A stretch of DNA of 64,000 nt from Zeugodacus cucurbitae (GCF_028554725.1 NC_071667.1:70127501-70191500); one strand, 5' to 3'; shown: positions 1-12,560, counted from the stretch's first letter. Numbers and translations: made by a program. Notes: a model not told the origin generated them from the letters alone.

Positions 1-178
1 ATGTTTCTTTCTCAACACTATTTCTTCTTATTGTATTTATGCTATTAATATTATTTATGTTTAATTTTTATTTTTACTTTCTTATGATTTTTTTTTTAGC
101 AATTTTCTTTTCATTTGTAGTTAAATGTGTTATATATACATATATATGTACTAATTTTACATCTGTCTCGTTGTGCAG

Positions 179-2451
179 CATTAGAAGTGCCTTATCGGAC
201 AAAGATAAAGAGCTAGATTCATTACTTAAGTCCATTGTTAAAGATCCATCCCCATCTATACTAGCAACTGAAGCTATTAATGATGCTAACAGTATCAGGT
301 AGAGCAAAATTCGCATTAATATGCTTACTTTTAACAGCTGTGGCGTGTGAATATGTAGAATTATAAACCTAACCTCACTTTTAATTACTTCGCAGGGTAA
401 CGATAAACAAAACTTTCGATATGGAACATAACACAGAGACACTGAAACGTCTTTCCAGCTCGGATAAGCCGAATAATCAAGTGAAGCTTGCGAATGTTGG
501 TGGTGGCGCATTGCCGCCCGGACACATAAAATGCAATATTTTGAAGGGTAAGTAACGGTTTATATGTTATGCATTAATTATTAGTTTTATATGAATGTTT
601 ATATACTCTGTGTTAATAAAAAAAATTGAATTTCCAGCGCGCGTTGAAGAGGAGCTCGGCAGCGGCGTGCACTCGAATGCCAATACGAATGCGAAAATGA
701 CAAATCAAATGTTTGTGCCCGCGCCAAGCACTGTGCAACACAACAACAGCAATAGCATATTTAGCAGTATTAATACGAACAACAACAATAACACGATGTA
801 TAGCAGTGATGGCCCAGACTCATTGAATGCCACCTACATCTCTGTGGTGAGTAAGATTTCATTTCAAATTGTGCTGTTTTAAGTCTTAACTGTTGGTTGT
901 TGCACACACACACAAATTAAACTTCTGCACATATTTACTATACTTATGACATAATGATTAATTGTTTTCACATCCATTCATAATTTATTTAATTTATCTC
1001 ACACTTTATGTTTTTCCCCACGCTTTCGTTTTTTGTTTTTCGTTTTGTGTTATCCAAAATTTTTCGTTTTGTTTTGTTTTGTGTTGCGCTTAGGGCGGTG
1101 ATAAACTAACTTTGAGCATAACGGAACAAAAGCCAACGAGCAGCACCGCAATCACTGTGGGCAATGGCAATGCCGATGCGAGCGCATCAAGCGCATATGT
1201 TGCAGATACGTCTGTTGTTTTGCCATCGCCCACATCACCAACGGCGCGCAAGATAACCGCTTCCAAAACGACAATCTCGCCATTTTCCAATGCCACATTC
1301 ATATCCGAATTCAATAGCATGAGTCCCACCAACGCCACATCGTCGTCGTCTTACAATACCAATACGCATACAAGCACAGTTTTCACCACAACCACACAAA
1401 CACCGAATCCTGCCAACGCCAACGAAACGTTTTCAATACGTAAAGGTAATGCCAATGCAACAAGTGACAATCTGTTGTTGACACCCAACACGCCAACAAC
1501 AAATATTGCCACCATTACCACACCGCCACCGACGCCAACGCACACATTCAGCGCCACAGCGGCGAGCAATGCCTCCGCTGCTGAGCGTTTAATTAACGAG
1601 ATTTTCATTAATAACATTATAAATAATAATGTGCGCGCAACGAATGAGAAGAAGTCGGCCAGCAGCAGCAGCAGCACCCTCATCGGTAAGCACAATGAGG
1701 TGGAATTGGTGAACATCGATGGCGGCGGTGGCAACAAGTCGCCAACCAAGCCATCCGCCGGCACAACGCTGTTCTCCACCTTGCGCGAGCAGGAGCGTCA
1801 ACAGCAGCATGTGAACGATGTGACTAACGAGCAGGAGCGCTGTGAAACTGATGCGCAAATGCTAATGAAAAAAGAAATCGAGAATAAGGTTTGCATTCGT
1901 TTTGTTTACTTTGTAATTCGTCATTCGGTACTACATACATACATTAGGGTGTTGGGGTTTATTGCATGTCGGAAAACATACATATGTACATATATTAATG
2001 TTTTTTTGTTTTTGTTAACAAGTTTTTGTTTATTGTGGTTATTTAACAATTTTTTGTTATTTGTTAACATTTATTAAATAATATTTTTATTTCATTAATT
2101 TTAATTTTTTTTTTTAATTTTATGAATTTTTATGAATTTTATTTTATTTTTTATTAATTTTAATTTTTTTATTAATTTTATTAAAAAAATATATTATTTA
2201 TCAAATGTATATATTTTTTTGATTTTTATAACATTTTTTATTTTTTTCCTTGCATGCCGTTTTCTATTTGTGGTTATGTTCTATTAAATATTTTTTTCTT
2301 TCTACAGCATCAAAATAATCACTCCGTCACACATATACCGAACAACAGCGACATGGTATCACCTTGGTTAGTGTCCTCGGAAGTGGTTTCGGCGCCTAAA
2401 GGCAAGGAACCCACAATTATACGAAAATCTGTTATAACGACGCAATTATAA
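179..2451 (+). CDS. Unrecognised gene, five 3'-terminal coding exons; low-complexity C-terminus with PDZ-type tail
   Basis: I do not recognise this protein; its start lies left of the window. Exons I can place by AG/GT borders and conserved reading phase are 179-298, 396-547, 638-846, 1094-1888 and 2308-2451, giving about 472 visible residues. Phases join cleanly: AG|G across the first intron, G|CG across the second, phase 0 at the third and fourth. The first exon carries a charged stretch (SDKDKELDSLLKSIVKDPSP). Exon 3 has an Asn run. Exon 4 is rich in Ser, Thr, Ala, Asn and Pro, with a serine run, then a Gln/Glu/Arg-rich, possibly helical segment before KKEIENK. The last exon ends ITTQL, which fits a class I PDZ ligand (T at -2, L at 0). 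The exon 4 donor (GTTTGC) is weak, so intron retention is possible and would end translation at 2077. The composition suggests a disordered cytoplasmic tail or scaffold, but that is inference. Gene structure is fairly sure; function is unknown. Confidence 0.72.
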
Positions 2452-5214
2452 GTGCTCAATTTACTGAAGATTAAATTAGTTAGAAAACCACAACAAGCGA
2501 TGTGCAACATTTAAGTTGCATTAAAAATCAAAACAAAAAAAATTATTAGAAATTTATTTATTGAAATTTTCGAAAGTGTATGCCAATACCGAAATTAGAA
2601 TATAATTTCATTAAAGAGGATATATAAAACTTTCCAGAAGTTAGAGCAGTAGTGAAAGGAAATGGTATACAAGGATATAAAATAATTATGTGGCAGCAAG
2701 GCATAAGTGCTTAACTTGATTTTATAAAGTTTTGAAAACGGTAGTAAAAAAATTTTAATTTTTGAAGTTTTTAGTGTTGAAAATCAATAACAAATAATAT
2801 AATTTTTTTTTTTTTTCAAAATATTTTGTTTTCTAATTTTTTTCAAAAATATTTTTTTTTTCCAAATTTTTTTCAAAAATATTTTTTTTTTTCAAATATA
2901 TTTCAAAAAAGTTTTGTTTTCAAATAAAAAAAAAATTTCAAAATTAAAAAAAAACAAGCAAGCAAAAAACAAAAAATTTTTTTTAAATGTTTTTTCAAAA
3001 ATATTTTTTTTTTCAAGTTTTTTGTTTAATTTTCTTTTAATTTATTTCAACAATATTTTTATTTTTCAAATTTTTTTCAATATTTTTTTTTTTTAATTTT
3101 TTTCAAAAATATTTTGAAATGCAGCTAATTTATTTCTACCAATAATTGAAGCAATCTTCTAAATCAATATTAACGCTTATGCCTTTTCAACATAATTTTT
3201 TTTGCTCAATAGCATTTTAATTACGTTAAACGATATTCCATTGCTAGCATAATGCTTTATGCTTTCATGCGTACTTAATTACAGCATTCCATTTTACTAT
3301 TTATACTTACATATACATACATACAACACTTTGGCGTAATTAAAATATACTATACACATATATGTAAATGTTTAGAGACTATGCGCAGCTCATTATGTAC
3401 TTAAGTTTACTTCGAAAGAATATTATGTAAAGTGAAAATCACTAACACACATACATACAATACATGTGTATAAACAACAAGAACAACTGAACAATGATAA
3501 AACGTAACGAATGTTTGTGCCTTATTGTACTACATACCTACATATATACATACATATATAGTGTTCCAAATCTAACTAAAAACTAAAGCTAAAGCAATTG
3601 TTGCGCATAAGTACCCGCCTGAAAAGCATTTGAAAAGAAAAAATCTTATCATACATGTCCAATTGAAAATAAGTGATTATAGCGAAACTACTTAGAGCCA
3701 CCAATGAATGGCATTTGAACTTAAACGGGGTTTGTGGTGTTCGAATTGACAATGTTTTAATTTCATATTGCATTATTTATATACTCTTGGTTAATAATGC
3801 AAGGCAGTAAGTGTGCAGAATGCGTCACATAAATCAATTTTATAGCGTGCGCGCTCGCTTGTAAACGCAATTAATCAATTTTCGCGCGAAAATATTTATT
3901 GTATTATTTTTGTGTGTAGACAAGTTGCGTTGACACTTGCCATAAGCGGTAATAATACATATTTGAAAGCATAAATGCCACACACTGATATTTTGATATA
4001 CTTAATAAATAATAAATTGCTTAACGGTAGTTATATAATTGGTGGAGCGTAATTATTTGCGATATGACAAATTAAGTAATTAGTAGTGCGAATTGGAGAT
4101 ATTTGAGATATTTCTTTGTAGTAAACGAACAAAATATAAAAAGTACAACGATTAATTGAGTAATTATTAATTTTTTTTTTGAAAATTCGAAATTTTTTTT
4201 TGAAAAACGTTACAAGTTCATTATAGTACAATTATCGCAGCTAAAATTGCGCATTTTTTATAAATACTTAAAAAGTATAAGAACTAAATTTCAAAAATAT
4301 ACATTCGCTTATGGTGCTAAAGGAGCAGCTAAATACTTTAAAACGTCCATTTTTAATTTTATTTCCCCTAAACTTGCTCAAAAAGTAAAAAAAAAATACA
4401 AAATTTTTAAATAATTATTTAAATTAAATAAAAAGTATACTTAAAACTGTAATATTTAATATACAAAGCTGACACAAAAGAAAAATAATAACTCGCGAAA
4501 AAATAATTATTTGATACACCACAAACCTCCGCCTTAATTAACTAACCTAACTACTACCTTGTTATTGGCATTAGACATACTATATACATACCATACATAA
4601 ATATAAATATACTGTGAGTATTATTTTATAATATAACGTACATCCTCTTTCCATGGTCGCAATTACCATTAAATAACGCAATACATAATATATTTTATCG
4701 ATTCCGCATAAGAGACAATACATGCATTGTATTCTTTTACCCATTATATACTCTATATATAAATATTTATATATATACATATACCTACATATATACAATA
4801 TCTAATATAAAATATTTTTAAAATACCATATACAATATATACTTATGTAAATTTAGTTTAGCATTTACTGATATACATATAGATTTTATTGTTAAAAAAT
4901 ATATATTTTTTAATAAAATATACAAATACATATATGAAAAATATTTTTATGGATTTTTTATTCAATTATTGAGAAGAGGGTAATGGTGTCCAACGTTCGA
5001 TCTGATGTAGGATTTATAATGTAGGGTTGACACATTTTTGATATTGACGTAACCTTTGTCAAAAAATAATATTCACTCGATGTCAAGTTAAGACTGATAT
5101 CGAAGATCCCCTTGTGTAGAGCAAATAGCGCATGTCGAGATATTGAAATAAGTTAATCAAGGTCAGTGAACCACGTTTTATTACTATAATATTATTTAAT
5201 ATCTAATATATAAG
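2452..5214. other. 3' flank and intergenic AT-rich DNA
   Basis: This holds the 3'UTR of the left-edge gene followed by very AT-rich sequence. An ATTAAA hexamer near 2609 is a possible poly(A) signal. From about 2800 to 3110 there are poly-T/poly-A runs with repeated TTTTTTCAAAAATATT-like units. I see no convincing coding exon; the short open frames here are explained by base composition. Confidence 0.5.
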
Positions 5215-5216
5215 TA

Positions 5217-5680
5217 CGAGCTGTATTCAAAAAATAACGGGAATTTTCGGTTTTTGAAATGCTATTCTTATTCATTCGTCCACGTTAATGTTGTCGCCTT
5301 CAAAAATGGTTCCCATTCGATATTATGCAATTAGGGCAGCGTTTTTCCAATCGTTGAAACACTTCTCAAACTCGATAGCCTTTGGCGTTTTCAGCGATTT
5401 CTCGTTAGTTTGTGAAACGACGGCCCTTTAAAGTTTCTCCACGGAGTCTAGCAAATATGGAGGTTGAGGCATCGTTACAGTATTGATTTTGACAAAGAAT
5501 TCTCGTACAAGCAACGAAGTCTGAGCTTTTGACAAATGAAAATCGCCAAGCTCATAAAAACACATTTAACTTCAGTGGCTGCTACTCAGATATATATATC
5601 AACAAAATTTTAACAATTGGACTCTCCAAACCGTCTAATTTTATATTTTATAATCCCCGTTATTTTTTGAACACACCACA
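5217..5680 (-). mobile_element. Deleted mariner-like element with TIRs and TA duplication
   Basis: The left end (CGAGCTGTATTCAAAAAATA) and right end (TATTTTTTGAACACACCACA) are inverted copies of each other, and each is flanked by TA, as expected for Tc1/mariner insertion. The inside, read on the minus strand, carries broken pieces of the transposase C-terminus: a PQPPY-like motif, a KAIEFEKCFNDWK block and an FEGDNINVDE-stop ending. At 464 bp the element is far shorter than a full mariner (about 1.3 kb), so most of the transposase is deleted and the rest has stops. Related relics lie at 27.4, 31.4, 49.0 and 59.4 kb. Confidence 0.75.
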
Positions 5681-6009
5681 TACCACGTCGATTTCTTTTC
5701 ACTGTTGGAGAGTTCCATGATGTAAGCCATCTGATGAATATGGAACGTTAATGAAAAGAATCAAAATCTCTCGCGGTCAGTTCTCTTACTTTCTTATGAT
5801 ATCTGGTTTTATGGGGTAATCGAAGCAGAAGTACTTTTTTCAATAGCCATTTTTTGACAGATCACCCATGAGTCTTGTCAAGCTGTCCTATAGTTTTTGT
5901 TCAGTATTGTTTGGAGTTTCATCATGAAAAGATTTACGTCTGATTAACTCAACTTATGGTTAACATAATCGGCCCATTGAGCATACTATCAACAGCAACA
6001 CCATCACCC

Positions 6010-6373
6010 ATCTTGAGACCCAGCAATTATGTCGGTGAGAATGTAACCATCAATGGCGACCGTTATCGCGCCATTGGAAATCGACTATTTGACGCCTGAA
6101 ATTGAAGCTCATTATCTCGGCGACATTGTGGTTTCAACAAGACGGCGTCAATTCCCATACATCGCATCATTCAATGGATTGAGAAAATACGTCGGTGAGC
6201 ATATATTTTCACGTTTTGGGCCGGTCGATTGGTCAACAAGATCGTGTGATATCACACCGATCGACTTTTTCGTGTGGGGATATATAATATTTCAGGCCAA
6301 TTGGACTCAACGGATAGATCATTTGAGATGTAGCCGCGGTCAACATTTGAAAGAGATAATCTTCAAAAAATAA
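6010..6373 (+). pseudogene. Tc1/mariner-superfamily transposase relic, frameshifted
   Basis: Plus-strand translation gives blocks typical of insect Tc1/mariner transposases: NVTINGDRYRA, then EIDYLTPEIEAHYLGDI, a frame-shifted FQQDG (carrying a catalytic aspartate), GEHIFSRFGPVDW, RSCDITPIDFFVWG (third catalytic acidic site) and the C-terminal RGQHLKEIIFKK. Two frameshifts break it, and about 60 residues are missing between the DFFVWG block and the C-terminal block. This is a different family from the element at 5217-5680. It cannot encode an active enzyme. No TIR pair was found around it. Confidence 0.7.
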
Positions 6374-7799
6374 ATGTCAAAAAATGTTCTTTCTAATGAT
6401 AATAAGCATTCCACATTAAATTTTAAAATTCTGTGCTTTTTTCTTTAAAAAAGTACGGAACCTCGAAATGGATCCCCCTTTATATTTGCTTTTAACAAAT
6501 ATTTGCGGAATAAAGTCAATCCGAGATGTGAAAATAATTGAGCCTAATCAGTGAATCATTGAAACCGTATCGAAAATAAAATTTACAGTCACATTGAACT
6601 CACTTACCGACTCGAAAAAATACATTCCGCGTCTAATAGATGTCGCAAATTATGAAATCATTGAATCCGCAAAATCGAAAATTTTGGTCGAAATCTTTTC
6701 ATTTCCCACTTAGTACCTCTATCGGAAATTTAAATCAACGAGGTGATGTTAAAGTCATAGCTTTTATAAAAAATATCAAATCTATTAAAATCAAATTAAA
6801 TTAATTAAAAATATATTATGATTACTGAACAAGTATTTACTTGCAATTACAAACAGTAATATGATTGCATTACTCCCAAAAAATCAAAGTACCGCTTTCA
6901 GAAACTAACAGTAAACATACGAAAGCCTTTCGAGTGGAAAAGTCATAAAGAATTACGCTTTCCAATCTGCATTTAAGTTCATATCATCTATACTCGTATG
7001 CATGCATCTGCCACAATTAATTTATCTCTGCGCGGCCAAAAATGGAAAAGAAATTCTAAAATATTTGCCTCAAATGCCGCAAAACCAACAACGAAAACAT
7101 CTACACAACACGCTTAACTGTATATTTATGACAGCGAACAAACATATCGATGGGATATTTTTAGAAACGTCATGAATATTTTCGTATTTATGTAGTCACT
7201 GTGGAAACGCAAGTGTGTGTTTGTTTTTGTGGTAGACTACGAAAGATATCCGGCGCGCATCGTGGGTGAACATGCCAACCGACGGACGGACGGACTATGA
7301 ACACGAAGAACGAACAACAAAACCAACGCATAGAAGGGTGAATCACCCACAGCGCACTGCGATGAGCAAGCGAACGCGCTTTATTTGGAAGAAACTTGGT
7401 GTGGTGGTGCATGAGCACCCAACGTACGATCGCGTCGGCTTGTGTGCAGGTGTCTAAATATAATACACCAGCGAGTCAAGTGCAAAGGAATAGCGCCCGA
7501 AATGGAAATCTGTTGTAGCAGGAGATCTGCATTTTGATTTGTTGCACACTGCCGACTGCCGACTGCCGTCTGCATCAGCGCCGTTATTTTTAGACTACTA
7601 ATGCACTAATGGCACCAACAATGATATGCACCCGGTGTGGGGGGTGGCGGTATATTCTCGCTTAATGGAGATGTCCAGTTGATTTATGAATACACAAAAA
7701 TTTAAATGCGATAAATAAAAAATAAAAAAAACGAGATATCTTCGTGTTTGTAGATTTGAATAAAATTGTAGGTGTGTATATATATTTTTCAATAATTTG
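6374..7799. other. Intergenic region downstream of actin
   Basis: No gene is visible. The part up to about 6900 is AT-rich; 7240-7590 is less AT-rich, with short GACG repeats and a perfect 13-bp palindrome (GGGTGAATCACCC, 7336-7348). A sequence matching the MEF2 consensus (TTATTTTTAG) lies at 7584-7593, downstream of the muscle actin gene. That match is short and may be chance. Confidence 0.4.
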
Positions 7800-7805
7800 T
7801 TTATT
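7800..7805 (-). terminator. Candidate poly(A) signal of the actin gene
   Basis: AATAAA on the minus strand, about 305 bases past the actin stop codon. It is the best canonical hexamer I see on that strand downstream of the gene; ATTAAA at 7848-7853 is a weaker alternative. This would give a 3'UTR of roughly 320 nt, a normal length for a fly muscle actin. Confidence 0.4.
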
Positions 7806-8110
7806 TCTTTCATGGGATTTTCAATGCAGTGTTTTTTCTCTTTTTTTTAATTACTCTCTCGCATATAATCGTTTTCTTCCATTACATATTTTTCAATTAT
7901 CAAATTCCTAACTTCATCATCGTTATTGACGTTATCTTTGGTATAACTAGTAGTGCCGTTGTTCTTGCTACAGTTTTGTTCTTATAAAAAATATTTACAT
8001 ACATAATTAATTTTAAAATAAAGTAATAAAATAAAAAACAAATACAATACATAGCAAAGGGGGTTGGTTGGAGCGTAAAAGCTCTCAGTTTTCTGTTTCT
8101 CATTGAGCGT

Positions 8111-9241
8111 TTAGAAGCACTTGCGGTGGACAATGCCTGGGCCGGATTCGTCGTATTCCTGTTTCGAGATCCACATCTGTTGGAAGGTGGACAACGAAGC
8201 CAAGATGGAACCACCAATCCATACGGAGTATTTACGCTCTGGTGGGGCAATGATCTTGATCTTGATGGTGGATGGCGCCAAGGCAGTGATTTCCTTTTGC
8301 ATACGATCAGCAATACCTGGGTACATGGTGGTACCGCCGGACATGACAATGTTGGCATACAAGTCCTTACGGATATCCACGTCGCACTTCATGATCGAAT
8401 TGTAGACAGTCTCATGGATACCGCTCGATTCCATACCCAAGAATGAGGGTTGGAAGAGTGATTCGGGGCAGCGGAAACGTTCATTACCAATGGTGATCAC
8501 TTGACCATCAGGCAATTCATAGGATTTCTCCAATGAGGTGGAGGCAGCGGCAGTGGCCATTTCCTGTTCGAAGTCCAATGCAACATAGCACAATTTCTCC
8601 TTAATGTCACGTACGATTTCACGCTCAGCAGTGGTGGTGAATGAGTAGCCGCGCTCAGTCAGAATCTTCATGAGGTAATCAGTCAAATCGCGACCGGCCA
8701 AATCCAAACGAAGGATGGCATGGGGCAAGGCATAACCTTCATAGATTGGTACGGTGTGTGAGACACCATCACCAGAGTCCAAAACGATACCGGTGGTACG
8801 ACCGGAGGCGTACAATGAGAGTACAGCTTGGATGGCAACATACATGGCGGGTGTGTTGAAGGTTTCGAACATGATTTGGGTCATCTTCTCACGATTGGCT
8901 TTTGGATTCAATGGTGCTTCGGTGAGCAATACTGGGTGCTCTTCAGGTGCGACACGCAACTCATTGTAGAAAGTGTGATGCCAGATTTTCTCCATATCAT
9001 CCCAGTTGGTGATGATACCGTGCTCAATGGGGTATTTCAATGTGAGGATACCTCTCTTGGATTGAGCCTCATCACCGACATATGAGTCCTTCTGTCCCAT
9101 ACCGACCATCACACCCTGATGACGTGGGCGACCCACAATTGAGGGGAAGACAGCACGGGGCGCATCATCACCAGCGAAACCAGCCTTGCACATGCCGGAG
9201 CCATTGTCAACAACCAGAGCAGCAACTTCGTCGTCACACAT
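8111..9241 (-). CDS. Act87E: Muscle-type actin, probable Act87E orthologue
   Basis: Actin is the filament-forming ATPase of sarcomeres and the cytoskeleton. The frame is complete: 376 codons, the usual insect length, starting [16 protein letters not shown] and ending with the invariant HRKCF. Phosphate loop 1 ([15 protein letters not shown]), phosphate loop 2 (LDSGDGVSH) and the adenosine loop (SGGTTMYPG) are all intact. The MCDDE N-terminus, TAAAST near residue 232, and the IVMSGG and GPGIVH variants match insect muscle isoforms rather than Act5C. The CDS has no intron. In Drosophila, Act79B and Act88F have a coding intron while Act57B and Act87E do not, which favours the latter two; the C-terminal variants point to Act87E. 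Residue 273 is Ser (AGC), where the isoforms I know have Cys. A splice acceptor lies just upstream of the ATG, so the first exon is untranslated. Actin identity is certain; the paralogue is a moderate call. Confidence 0.97.
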
Positions 9242-9261
9242 TTTGTTTGATTATACTAATA

Positions 9262-10660
9262 CTGTGCGAGGGAGAGAGAGAGAGAGAATGTAAGGGAAGA
9301 GAGACGGTAAGTGTCTGTTGTTTTGTGATTTTTTTTTAATGTTATATTTTTTATTTTTGGCGTTTAATTTTTTGCTTCTTTTGTTTTAAATTTTATTAAA
9401 TTTTGCGGGAAACAACAAAATGCTTGTGTATAACACTTGGTGATGTTTAATATGGCTATCTGTCTGTCTAAAAACCATGGAATATTTTTTTATTGTAATT
9501 TGGAATTAACGAGTGTATTTAAACTGACTTTTTAATGCGAAAATTATGGTAAATTTTGTAAACAAATTTAAATTTTTTGATTGAATTTTATATATCAATA
9601 AATGCTAAAAAAAAAATATTTTAATTTTTTTAATTTTAATTACTTTTTTAATAGTATAGTATTTAATTATTTTTTTTTTTTAATTTCAATAAATGCTGCA
9701 AAAATAAATTTTAATAAACTTTTTCTAATTTTGAGACAATTAAATAACATTATTTTTGGAAAGAATTTCTATTATATTTTTTAAATTTAAAATTTAATTT
9801 TCTTGACAAATTTTTTTACTTTTTTTTTTTCAAAATACCAAAAGACTTTAATTTTAGTTTTTTCGTTGTTTTTATTAATAATTTAGATAATAATACTTCT
9901 TAGATAAATTTTAATACTTTTATTTATTATTTTTTTTAAATTTTTCTTACAATAAATTTCTTCTATAGAAAATTATTACTTAAATTGATAAAAACTGATG
10001 CAGAAATATCTATTAAAATAATATTCAAAAGTAAATTGTGTTTTCAATAAAAAAAAATATTTTTTAAGTTAAGGGGTGTTTTTGAGATTTATGTCCAATT
10101 GTCCAAAATTATTATTATTATTTTTCTATTATGAAAAAAAATATAATTAAATACTATTTAGTAAAAAAAATTTATTTCAATTTTTAAAAAATATTTTCAA
10201 CACCAAAAAAAATTAACTTTTAAATTTTTAAACAAAAAATTATTATGAATTTCCTTTACAATTTGTTGAAAAATTATGTTTAAGTAAATTTTTTTTTATT
10301 AATTTAATTTTTTTTTTTAGAAATACGTAATATTTTTCACAACTTTCACAAAAATATTTTTTTAAATTAATTTAAAGTTTTTAAGAAAAGATTTTTTTTC
10401 AGTTTCAACGTACAAATTTTCAAATTCAAAATACTTTTCAAACAAAAAAAAAATATTTTAAATAAAAATTCTCACTAAAATTATAAAAAAAATTAAAATC
10501 CTGCCAACCAATCACCAACAAACAGTTTTATTGTTTAAACCGCCTTTTCAAATAATCCTATATGCTTTTCACACATTTCACTTTTTTATTTCAAATATGC
10601 ATTTAAGCAATGGCACCAACCTTTCTAATTAAATAATGAAATGAAGAGACAAACCTACAC
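9262..10660 (-). other. Predicted 5'UTR intron of the actin gene
   Basis: Reading the minus strand towards the ATG, a long CT-repeat tract (plus 9265-9288) runs into CTCGCACAG, a strong splice acceptor. The downstream exon starts at 9261, 20 bases before the start codon. Insect actin genes commonly have one intron just before the ATG, so this fits. The intron body is extremely AT-rich with poly-T/poly-A runs and no coding signal. The donor is unresolved; GT sites lie just downstream of the predicted TSS at 10681, so the upper end given is approximate. Confidence 0.6.
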
Positions 10661-10678
10661 TTTCACCGTAGAACTGCG

Positions 10679-10713
10679 AGTGACTACTGGACAGCCAACC
10701 ACTAATATTTATA
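10679..10713 (-). promoter_or_regulatory. Predicted TATA/Inr core promoter of the actin gene
   Basis: On the minus strand TATAAATA (plus 10706-10713) is followed 32 bases later by TCACT with its A at 10681, the spacing expected between a fly TATA box and initiator. It lies 1.4 kb upstream of the actin ATG in the right orientation, with an acceptor already identified near the ATG, so it is the most likely actin promoter. The initiator is one base off the TCAKTY consensus. No transcript data are available here. Confidence 0.5.
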
Positions 10714-12560
10714 CTGTCAACAAGAATCAAAACCAAATGAAATTTTCATTTTTCAAAATCGCACACAGACGAAAAGAAATTCCACTTGTACAAGAACTCA
10801 CACAGACGCCACAAAAATACACCACAAACACACACACACACCTACAAACATATTCATATAAATACACACAGGCTGCATGAAAATGCCGTAGGTGTGCTGT
10901 GTGCTATGGGTGTGGGGTCCTAACTGTATACATTGTATGTACGATATAGACGGGCTTTTCGCCGAGCAATTTTTCGAAATAATTTTGCGGAAGAAGAGCG
11001 GTGAACGCGTACCGAAATACACAAATATTTTCAGATTTCTCATACTTTGACACCAACACAGACACACACATACACAAGCACTCACATGCATATGATTTTG
11101 CCTCCGCGATTTTGAGTTTTCAGCGTTTTTCCGTCGATCAAAACATAAATGGACTGCCAGCCGTTGCATGCTGCTGCCGCCGCTGTTGATAAGTAAAAGC
11201 ATTCCACAAATACAAATACAAATACAAAAAATATAACTGTGTAGCGCCCCCCACCAACACCCGCTAGCGCATACAAGTGATTTTTCTCCGATCTCGTGCC
11301 GCCGAATGGACTTGTCGGCATAGCGGCAGCACGAGTGAGTGGGCCGAAACAACGTTGCGGCGCTGCGCTGCGCTGCGGAGGCCGCTCGAAATAGGCAATT
11401 AATTTTTGAAAATAGAAAAGGTGCCAAATGTATTCCAAACATTGGGGCAACAACACAGTCAAGCAGCCAACAAACACCAATACCGAGACACAGTGGCAAT
11501 TCCACTACAATGACAAGTGCAACGACGCTGTTACTGCTCTTGTTGCTGCTGTTGTTGCTATTGCTATTGCTGCGGAAAATATTTTTATAAAAATATTTCT
11601 TTCGTTCGTGCTGTTGTTGCTGCCGCTTTGTTTTTGTTGTGTGTATTTCGTTTTGTATACAATATTTTGGCCCTATATGCACCCGCGCACTCAACAGCAC
11701 ACCGACTCGTTCGCGACCCCCTAATGGCTAGAATGCTTCTCTTTGTTACTGTTGTTGTTGCAATTCTGTTTTTATTTTTCGTATTTTTTTGTTGGTTTTG
11801 CTTAAAAAATATTTGTAATTTTTTGTAGTTGTTGTTGTTGTTGTTGTTGGCAGGAAACATCTTCATCGCTTGTTGTTTACGTTCGGCATTTTTTGAGTAT
11901 ACTTAAGTGGCAACGTTAGCATGCGATCGCTTCATCCCATAAATGGATTGGATGGAATATTGTGGGCAGCGCCAGTGGCGCGTCAGTACACACATGCGTT
12001 CATTCGCACATATAAGAAATATGTATGTATTCATATATGTTTGTATGTTTTGTGAATATTCAGTGGAATTTATGCAGTCAGTCGCAAATGTTTGAGCATT
12101 AACCCATTCGGTGACGTAAATTACAGACGAAAATTTTAACTCACCTTAAATATTTTTATTTAGTAGCATATTAAATAAAGAAAAAAGTATTTATATTCAT
12201 ATCAATATTTTTTCTATAGCAGTAGGATTGTAGTTCTCAGCTCCAAATTTGGGCATCAATGATATTTATGTATATATTTTTTATATATATCATACCTATG
12301 AGCTCTATATATGCGCTGGGTTGTTCCCAATAGTTATTAAAAATCTTGTCAATTGATAATATGACTCAGAGTATAATAAACATACCACTGTTTGCCGTTA
12401 TCTGCTTTGTCATACTTTGTGGTGAATCACCTCTAGACTGATTAGGTATAGATTATTAGCATTTCTTTAAATTGTTGAAATAATATCTGTTAATCTGAGT
12501 AATCTATTGGTTGGTTCAATTAAGTGATATGGAAATTTACTTGAAACCCAAAAGCACCTA
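10714..12560. other. Actin upstream region with microsatellites
   Basis: Noncoding sequence expected to hold actin cis-regulatory DNA. It contains CA-rich repeats (10810-10870, 11055-11090), a GC-rich patch at 11340-11390, and TTG/CTG-type trinucleotide tracts (11515-11580, 11745-11765, 11827-11850). The long open frames on both strands are explained by these trinucleotide repeats. I found no clear MEF2 or SRF site. Confidence 0.45.

Noticed and set aside
1351..1779. Minus-strand 142-codon open frame rich in Val/Leu
   Set aside because: It is the antisense shadow of exon 4 of the left-edge gene, which has spliced, phase-consistent neighbours.
8126..8446. Plus-strand frames across the actin gene
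   Set aside because: Antisense shadows of the highly constrained actin CDS.
10798..11700. 300-codon minus-strand open frame
   Set aside because: Driven by CA/GT and trinucleotide repeats; Cys/Val/Ser-rich without domains, and the predicted actin promoter lies beside it.
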